Source: Bedellia somnulentella (taxonomy: Eukaryota > Arthropoda > Insecta > Lepidoptera > Bedelliidae). Taken from it: DNA of 64,000 bases. Every line of letters begins with the position of its first letter. The first letter of the stretch is position 1. The notes beneath the pieces are model-generated. The model did not search any database. It was not told the origin of the DNA and saw nothing but the letters and a program-made list of their open reading frames with translations. The position numbers and the translations under genes were made by a program. Positions 56,357-64,000 of the stretch are shown one piece after another. The stretch lies in NCBI GenBank assembly GCA_963576735.1, contig OY755186.1:12325970-12389969 (forward strand), in the 5' to 3' direction.

Positions 56357-58702
56357 ATAAGTACTTGAACTGCTCGACAATATTCAGAAGAGTGCCACAA
56401 AGTGTGATAGGGAAGTCCAACTTATACCTCTTGTTACCGGCCTTGAAAATCATGAGCTCGTTTTCGGAAGCATTATACTTGAGTCCATGAACCACTGCAA
56501 AATCCTCACATATTTTAATAAGCTTTCTCAAGCTACTGATCGAAGGACTAAGCAGCACCATGTCATCAGCATAATTGATATTATTCATGCAAATACCATC
56601 AATGTGACAACCAACGCCTGCGCCGCTGAGACCACCGATCAGCTGGTTGACGTACAAGTTAAAAAGCTTTGGGGAGCTTAACCCACCCTGTCTGACGCCA
56701 CAATCTAGGCCATACACGTCTGAATGCACTCCAACCCACCTAACACTGTTTTTTTGGTTGCTGTACCAGTACTTAAATATTGAAATGAGGTCCGGTGGCA
56801 AGTCCGTTTCAATTTCAAGATTTTGCCATAACAAATTATATGAAACCAAGTCAAAAGCTTTTGACAAGTCCAAATAGCAGGCGAACACCGGTGTCTTTCT
56901 CGAAGTATAGTATTCGACAGTCTGCTTGAGGCACAAAATAGCCGCTTCGGTTGACAATCCCAACCTGAAACCAAACTGTCCATCATGTAAAGTCATGTGT
57001 TTGCCAAGATATTTATCAAGCAGACTGTCCAACACCTTGGCCATAATTGTAGCTAGATAGATAGGCCTGTAGTTAGACACGTCAGAAGCATCACCAGTCT
57101 TGTTCTTCAGTATTGGTATAACAACCGTGTGCATCAGATCCCGGGGCAGATATGAATGACACACACATACGTTAAAAAACATTGCAAGTACCCTAGGTAG
57201 ATGAACACTAGCCTGCTTCAAGTGCTCGATGCTCAAGCCATCGTGGCCAGCAGATTTCCCCCTCGTCATGCGATTAATGACTTCTGTCACTTCCTTAACT
57301 GTGAATCTAATTTCTCCACGTCCTCAGCATCGAGCACCTGTGAAGTATCTGAGAGACTAGACTGAACCTTGAAATGACCTTAAAATCTTTTCGCAATATC
57401 TGATATATCAAACAGATCTGCTACACTCACAGGAAGACTCGGCTTTGGATTCAATTTATTTGGGTTTTTCCAGAATTTCGAAAAAAAAAATTCAGCGATA
57501 TTTTTAGCTATCAAATCCATTTTAATTTGTTGCTCATTGTTTTGACAGTGTTTTAATCTAGATTTAAAAGTTTTCTTTGTGTCACGCATTTGTTTATAAA
57601 CATATCCAGACTATGGTCTACCGTACTGAATCCACTGTTGATACCAAAACCGGGCCTCCCCGTGAGCGCTGCTCACATGTTTATTCCATCCTGTTATATA
57701 TTTCACAATGTTATTTTTTTCGAACATTATATGAACTAATAGCCGCATTTTTGAGTATATCTATTATTTCATTATATAACTGGTCTATAACTGATCTGTG
57801 ACTTACAATACTACAATATTTATCTGCACTATCATGAAATGTGCTAGGAAAATCAATATGTCGCAATTTTGAATCACATATTTTAAGATATTGATCCGTC
57901 TGTACATTGTCTCTTTCACCCAATGTTACCTTATTACAACTAAAGTCGTTTTTAATTAGTTTTACATGAATTAAGTCAAAATTACATTCTTTGGATAGGG
58001 GTCGGTGGTCCGACCAGTAAACATCGTGTAAAACTGAAGCTTTTAATACAGTCGGTTTAGCAGCGCTCGTAACAACACAGTGATCTAGCCAACGAAAGCA
58101 ACAATCATGAGAGTCACTTACATATGTGTATGTATCCGCCGGTAGCAGGGCCGGTTGAAGTCTGAAAGTTCTTTGAAGAAAGAATCACCGGGCTGAGCGT
58201 TGAAATCACCCAACACAAATACACTGTGAACGTTGTTGCCTTCTATGATGGCGTTAATTTCACCTAAACAATCTGTGAACTCCACCAACTTATCCGCCGA
58301 AGCGGTGGGCATGTACGCAGAGATAACCAACAACGAACGATCACCAAGCACTATTTTTATCGCAGCCAACCTAACACTTTTACACTGTAGAACTGACACA
58401 CACGGAAACATGTCCTTCCTCCACAGGATAGCTAGGCCATCATATGGCCTCCCTTTTAATACTTCTACGGACGTATCAATCGCCAACTTCCCGGTGTACG
58501 CGAAGTCATCATCTATGCTCCCCAAGAATGATAGGTTATGCGGATACAGCCATGTCTCTTGCAACAAAACAATGCCCGCATTACGACAGATCCTTCGTAC
58601 ACACTCAACTGAACGAATAACATTTTTACAGTTAAACGACAGACTGGAACTGAGATTCCCTCTTATTCCTAAATTGTACAAACTTTCGGTATGATATTCC
58701 AT
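56357..58702 (-). pseudogene. Minus-strand LINE ORF2: endonuclease and RT, frameshifted, interrupted
   Basis: From 58,702 downward: endonuclease NVIRSVECVRRICRNAGIVL, LLQETWLYPHNL, VFVLGDFNAQPGD; then broken frames 57,923-57,711 (QTDQYLKICDSKLRHIDFPS) and 57,589-57,380; then RT 57,290-56,357 with GKSAGHDGLSIEHLK, VSNYRPIYLATIMAKVLD, DLSKAFDLVSY, GVRQGGLSSPKLFNLYVN, and the catalytic NINYADDMVLLSP, ending VEQFKYL at the insertion of the plus-strand LINE. Several frameshifts. I do not recognise the clade. Confidence 0.82.
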
Positions 58703-58723
58703 CTGGCCAAAAATGATCCTTTA

Positions 58724-58974
58724 GGGCCAGCACTGACTGCCGGCATGGCATGGCAAAGGATTTCGGTACAGATATAGCATTTTTAATCTTATTACCATGC
58801 CCATAGAATTCATTTTGACACAACGATGCCGAGGGAGGCCGCGGTACGGCGCACGTCGGCATCGTTGTGTCAAAATAAAGTAAAATGATTTCTATACTCA
58901 TGGTAATAAGATTAAAAATGCTATATCTGTACAGAAATCCTTTGCCATGCCATGCCGGCAGTCAGCGCTGGCCC
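58724..58974. mobile_element. Palindromic MITE, PIF/Harbinger-like (TTA duplication)
   Basis: 251 bp, almost wholly an inverted repeat: starts gggccagcactgactgcc, ends ggcagtcagcgctggccc, with a ~20-bp centre near 58,835-58,856. Flanked by TTA on both sides (58721-58723, 58975-58977). A 3-bp TTA/TAA duplication and GGG-start ends fit PIF/Harbinger. Removing the element and one TTA rejoins the LINE ORF1 frame as VFL-KDHFWPDG. Confidence 0.85.
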
Positions 58975-59462
58975 TTAGAAACACGTCCATTTCAGTCTTA
59001 GGCACCATATCTTTGTAAGCATCATATTCTTTGTTAATTTACATTTGCATTTTATGTAATACTATATCTGTGTTTACTTTACTCTGAATGTATGTCTTTA
59101 TATCAGACTCGGTTGTCTCCTTAGCTACATTTTATATATAAATAGGAACTTTTATATCAGCGGCTTTGAACTTTAAATCCGCATTTACAGTAGAATTTCC
59201 TTTTTTGAGTCATCGCGTTATCAATTCGTTCGCGTCTACTTTGTGAGCGCGTCATTTTTTTCGATGACGTAACTCCATTTATTGCTATCGTTCGATAATC
59301 CATCACTGGCGAGGCCGTATTTTTTTGACTACCCTCTTTTTGTTTAGTACAATTTATATTCGATTTTAAAATCACTGGCGAGTTTTCAATATAATTCTCT
59401 ATGTCGGTACTGACAGGTGGTAATCTTATGGGGCCACTATTATGTTCAAAACTTGTCATCAT

Positions 59463-60036
59463 GCATGCACCTCGATTTTACTTAATACTACGGGGAAAAT
59501 TATTTACTAAAGAAGCTGTCTTTAAACTTTCTAAGTCATAGATGTACTAAATACCTAGATATGTTTTATACAAGGAAACCTGCGCTTACGAGTGGAACTG
59601 ATTGCGGCAGTTGTACGCACGCACACCACTAGAAATATATCCAAACAACACACCAAGAAATATATTTGTAATGTAAGCGAGATAGCAGCGAGATTGCACA
59701 TTTCATAGCAAGCGCTAAAAAGAGACAAACATATTTTCTCTGCACCGACGTGAAATATGACCTTAAGACGACCGCTTGACACGCACAATACTTCTTCTAT
59801 TTTATGACACCTTACACCTAATTTATTATAAATTATAATTAAAACGTTGAAAATTTATAATACTTACGAATGATAAGTAATCCCGTCACTTTAAGTAGTT
59901 TTTCGACTATAGTTTGTGCAAAATCTCATCACACACGACGGCATTCTCGATTATTTTGATAAACAAACACGCCAAAACAAGTGAACGATCGAGACGGCAG
60001 CTAGTGTGCGACTAAAGTTGGTTGAGCCATTTAGCC
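59463..60036. other. Unassigned segment inside LINE ORF1
   Basis: About 570 bp separating two ORF1 pieces. It is not coding in the ORF1 frame and ends near a small palindrome (ttataagtgccacttat at 60,041-60,057). Possibly another non-autonomous insertion; ends not defined. Confidence 0.35.
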
Positions 60037-60739
60037 CTATTTATAAGTGCCACTTATGAGCGCGCGTGACTTATCTAAGGTTTTATTAGTACATCTGTGT
60101 TCTAAGTCTATTCTTAGTTCAGTTAGACTTTCTTTTGTAGCACACTCCTCATACAATTTTTTGATGTCACTTTGCATTTTAAGCATATCTTTGAGAAAAC
60201 GAGTGACATCTACATGGTCAAACAACACAGGAGGCAATTTATGTAATTCTCTCGCCACAAAAATTGGTATCTTCTCGGGATCCTTTTAAAAGACTTATAA
60301 TGTCTTCTTAGTCTCGTTGTGTCTTTCCACTTCTCTTACGAGTCTTCATCGATTTTGCTGTTGCAACGGATTCAAGTAGCAACTGTTTTGCATTTAGAAT
60401 TTCACTTTCAGTAAACGCACTTACACATATTCGCTGGAGACTTTCCTCGTCCATGACATCCAGTTTGTGACAAATGAAGGTGAGAACTTCATTTATTACA
60501 ATATTACAAGACGTATATTTAACTAAGTTAGCTATTGTTTACGTCGGACGGACCGTTACATACTAGACATACGCAAGACCGAGCGCTAGCACAGTACGAG
60601 TATGACTGACGTAGTATGACTAATGAATTCTAGAAAAATATTTTGTGTTTTATTAAGGACGGGGGGAGAACTTTATCACTTTGGGAGCTTATGTCTATGG
60701 AAATAAAAAATAAGATGCAGTTATAGGCAAACCAACATA

Positions 60740-61340
60740 CAGATCCACAAACTTATCTTGGCCGACGGCGAGCGTACTACTGTCGCCATTTTGAAATTTC
60801 AACCTGTCATTGTCAGTTAGCTCTCAACTAAATAAAACTTATAGGTTGACCCAAGTATATAATAAATTATCATTTTCATTAATATTTTTTGTAGTTAAAA
60901 CTTTTTTTTTGACCTATACTATAAAAATACAAGGTTGTTACCAGCAATAGAAAAGTGCCCATAAATCCGCTGACCCAGCAAAATGAATGACCCAAACGAT
61001 ATCTAAGGGTTAGAATTATTTTTTCTGTGCCACTTTCTTAGGGGATCTATGTGTGAAAATAAAATGCAAAAGACAGCAGAAGACAAGGTAATGTTCAGGA
61101 TAAAAAAAAATATATTTTTATGTATAATTATAATTAGAATCAGCTTATATTAAAACGAACTTATTTAGTGACAATAATAGTTATTAACTAAATTAATATT
61201 ATATAAATTGTCTTATTAAGACATTTCAATTCATAAATAAATTGGTATATATGATTTAAAATTATTCCTCTTAAAATAGATAATTTTCATTGAGTGGCAT
61301 TACTAATATCGATGACAGCGACGCCCTTACGACGCGCGAT
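60740..61340 (+). mobile_element. DNA transposon family A, copy 2
   Basis: Starts CAGATCCACAAACTTATCTT with TA before it. Follows family A without the insertions present at 21,374 but lacks about 300 bp of its middle (compare 23,470-23,690). The right end is lost after gacagcgacgcccttac. Confidence 0.8.
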
Positions 61341-61376
61341 AGATAACTAGTTTAAACACCGCTCGTACTAGCCGGG

Positions 61377-61980
61377 CTGATCCACAAACTTTTCTTGGCC
61401 GGTAAGGGCGTCGCTGTCATCGATATTAGTATTGCCAGTAAATAAAAAATAACCATTATATGAGGAATAATTTTAAATCATATTTATTTATGTATTGAAA
61501 TGTCTTAATAAAACAATTTATATAATTTTATGTTAAAGAATAACTATTATTGTAAGTAAATAAGTTCGTTTTAGTATAAGCTAATTATATTTGCTTATTT
61601 TTGCCCTTGTCTTGTATGTCTACCCGAATGGCTGTGTACCCTGAAATTACAGATCTTACCTTCCAAATGTTGTCTCGAAGAGATCGCTTTTAGCGATAAG
61701 ACTGCCAATTGTACTTCGCTATAAAATATCAAAAATAACAAATCCTTCCTTTGTTTGTTATTTGTTATTTGTGACAATCAGAGTTGAATATATAAGTACC
61801 TACGTAAAATCGTCTTTTAATCCTGTAAAACAGAGGCTTACCTTGTCGTGTACTATCTTTTACATTTAATTTTCACACATTTTTGCTCTAAAAAAGGGAT
61901 ACAGAAAAAATAATTCTTTAAATCAGATATCGTTTGGGTCGTTCATTTTGCTGGGTCGGTGGATTTATGGGCACTTTTCT
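61377..61980 (-). mobile_element. DNA transposon family A, copy 3 (inverted)
   Basis: Reverse copy starting ctgatccacaaacttttctt and including tagcgataagactgccaatt, shared with 23,580-23,620. It stops at cacttttctat where the RTE LINE begins; the rest would lie beyond the window. With copy 2 it makes a large imperfect palindrome, arms ~600 bp, about 40 bp apart. Confidence 0.8.
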
Positions 61981-61982
61981 AT

Positions 61983-64000
61983 CTTTTGCTGTGTAGTGTC
62001 GGCAGAGAATAGCACTACCCCATCTCTTCCCGTGAGTCTTTCGTAGGAGTCGACTAAGGGATCAGTGCTTTTACCATCTTCGCCCTTACACCAATCCAAA
62101 GTCTGCCGTGCTGATGAATACGTGGCCAGGGGTGAGCATGGTCGATAGCGTGCCGCCCCGTCCCGGAGCCTGGTGAACTCCGGGTACTAAATAACCTTGC
62201 TTTGTCAAGCGGGGCTCTGACAAAGTGGACAGAATACTTCCCTAGCTACTAGTGGGAATCACATGTGTTCTAGGAATAATCAACACGGAGACGGCGATAG
62301 AGCTCGCCACTTATCACGTCATAGATTCTCATTGGGCGAAATGTGGGCTGACGAGACCCGCTTTAGTACGTTGAATGTTTGCGGAGGGATGCTAGAAAAG
62401 TTAGATGAAGTATGTCTGGTAATGAAAGAAAAGAATTTAGATTTGTTGTGTGTGACGAAGTGTAAGGGAAAAGAGGTCTCGCAACTTGGATCAATTACTG
62501 CCATCTGGTCGGGGGTCGACCCTAATATCAAAGCTTGCCAAGGAGTGGGACTTCTTATGTCTGAAAGGATGGTTCAATGTATGTCAGAGCATGAGTGTGT
62601 GAGTCCAAGGCTCCTTTAGATTAAGTTAAAAGTCGGGCTGGTGCGGTTACGTGTAATATGTGTCTATGCGCCGGACATGACAAAATCTTTAACCGAGACA
62701 AGAGTGTCAACTACTGAAATTTTGAGAATAAAAGTAGAAAATTTGGTAGATAATGAAAAAATGGGAGATGAATATATTGAGAAACTGGATGAACGACTAA
62801 GGTTCGTAGAAATGACGGATGATATGGAAATAGAAGATGCTTGGAATGTGCTCAAATCTGCGGTAATTGAATGTGCGACGGAAGTTTGTGGATTGAGCAA
62901 AAGGAAAAATCGACCAACATCAAGTTGGTGGGATAAAAGTGTGAAAGATGCGGTGAATGAAAAGAAGAAAGCTTGGCTCGATTTACTAGCAATCAAAGCT
63001 AGTAAACGGATGAATGTGTGTGTTAATGATGACGAAGTTGAGAGATTTGAAGATGAATATAAGAGAAAAAAGAAACTCTCCGATAATTTTCAAAGTAATC
63101 AAAAAATATTTTGGAAATTTATAAGACGTGAAAGGGGGGTTTCTCAAAACACGAATACAAGTGTGATAAAGGATGAAAAAGGTGAACTAATGACTGATGG
63201 AACAAGAATAAAAAGAGTATGGAAGGATTATTTTGAGGGTCTCTTTGAAAAAGAGGATGATCCCATTACTTCAGCAATCGATAGCGATGTCAATTGTGAC
63301 GAGGTAATGGGTGACGTGTCTGAAAGTATGATAAGTATGGAAGAAATTGTAAAAGCGATGAAAAGTGTGAAACTAGGAAAAGCGGCAGGATATGATAGGA
63401 TATGTGACGAAATGCTGAGGGCTGGTAAAGGGTTAGTGGCTTCTTGGCTGTTCTTCCTTTTTCAGAAGTGTTCGGCACTTGGCAAAGTACCAAAAGATTG
63501 GTGTAGAGCCATGATTGTGCCCCTATATGTAGGAAAAGGGTCACGCCAAGAAGCAAAAAACTACCGTGGTATCAGCCTACTCAGTGTTGTCGGCAAATTG
63601 TATGCGAAAGTTCTGATCGAAAGGGTGATGAAAGAAACGGATGAAAAAATTTGGGATGTACAAGCAGGATTTAGGATGGGAATGGGATGTATGAATCAAG
63701 TATTCTCCTTAAGGTGCATCACAGAGAAATTTTTGGCAAAAAACCAAAAAGTGTATTGCACCTTCATTGATTTAGAGAAGGCATATGATAGGGTAGTAAG
63801 AAAGTATTTGTGGAAGGTGTTGTCTAAGTTCGGTTTGGGGAGCCAACTTATACGCGCATTGGAGTCACTCTATGAGGATTCCAATGCATGTGTTAGAGTA
63901 AACGGAGAAGACACGGACTGGTTTGAGATCTCTAGGGGTGTTCGACAGGGTTGTGAGGCTTCTCCGTGGCACTTCAATTTGTTCATGGACCACTGTTTGA
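61983..64000 (+). mobile_element. RTE-clade LINE with its 5' end, running off the window
   Basis: 5' end cttttgctgtgtagtgtcgg. After a ~350-bp leader one frame (62,263-64,000) codes the endonuclease start (FSTLNVCGGMLEKLDEVCLV, LDLLCVTKCKGK), a TAG at 62,617-62,619, RVICVYAPDM, then directly the linker to the RT (AWNVLKSAVIECATEVCG, SSWWDKSVKDAV), RT blocks KLGKAAGYDRICDEMLRAG, KGSRQEAKNYRGISLLSVVG, and GVRQGCEASPWHFNLFMD at the edge. The central endonuclease motifs (GDFN, SDH) are absent, so about 170 codons appear deleted in frame. Inserted into family A copy 3. Confidence 0.88.

Larger units (their letters stand above)
58703..60545 (-). pseudogene. Minus-strand LINE ORF1 and 5' region, interrupted twice
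   Basis: ORF1 pieces from the 5' side: about 60,500-60,300 (CHKLDVMDEESLQRICVSAF), 60,258-60,037 (LPPVLFDHVDVTRFLKDML, a helical region), then a ~570-bp stretch of foreign-looking DNA, then 59,462-59,157 (ORF1 middle, basic, TRSQSRRERID), 59,150-58,980 with stops (ETTESDIKTYIQSKVNTDI, KTEMDVFL), then the palindromic MITE, then HFWPDGISYRKFVQFRNKRE to the stop near 58,632. The RRM-like C-terminal part of ORF1 is recognisable across the MITE. Confidence 0.65.

Noticed and set aside
59555..59788. Minus-strand ORF with a Cys-rich hydrophobic stretch
   Set aside because: Not in the LINE ORF1 frame, no domain, and inside an unassigned non-coding insertion.

Overview
The window looks like nuclear DNA of an insect, most likely a moth or butterfly. 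Three housekeeping genes with short exons and GT-AG introns sit in AT-rich DNA packed with transposable elements of kinds common in Lepidoptera (RTE, jockey and CR1 LINEs, R4/Dong-type LINEs, Ty3/gypsy, tRNA-derived SINEs, MITEs). Everything here was read by eye; gene names rest on recognised protein motifs, not on searches.

Left part (1-21,350): three ordinary genes. NDUFS1 (complex I 75 kDa subunit) lies on the minus strand, 13 coding exons between 635 and 12,960, open and complete at 731 residues with all twelve Fe-S ligands. Divergent from it is eEF1B beta (elongation factor 1-beta), plus strand, three exons, 15,233-16,453. Convergent with eEF1B is erlin (SPFH/prohibitin family ER protein), minus strand, six coding exons, 17,120-20,883. 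Introns carry many copies of one RTE LINE family, of a short element sharing both ends with that LINE, a mariner-like element, a tRNA-derived SINE family, and two decayed partial copies of NDUFS1 exons.

Right part (21,370-64,000): no host gene that I can support; it is stacked mobile DNA. In order: a 2.8 kb DNA transposon holding nested insertions (21,374-24,174); a CR1 LINE with PHD/esterase ORF1 (25,896-30,642); a THAP/P-element-type transposase gene in pieces (30,899-34,240), split by a foldback element with a 9-bp target duplication; an apparently young Ty3/gypsy element with matching LTRs and open gag and pol (35,452-41,335); LINE and gypsy debris; two minisatellites (35-bp and 46-bp units); a 5'-truncated RTE LINE; an R4/Dong-type LINE tail; a LINE inserted inside an opposite-strand LINE (52,366-60,545) which also contains a palindromic PIF/Harbinger-like MITE; two inverted MITE copies; and an RTE LINE running off the right edge.

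The most informative signals are structural: paralogous empty sites that date and delimit insertions, elements with inverted 5' ends as expected from twin priming, a short family apparently derived from both ends of an RTE LINE, and exon relics inside NDUFS1. I see no operon, CRISPR array or clearly new protein system.
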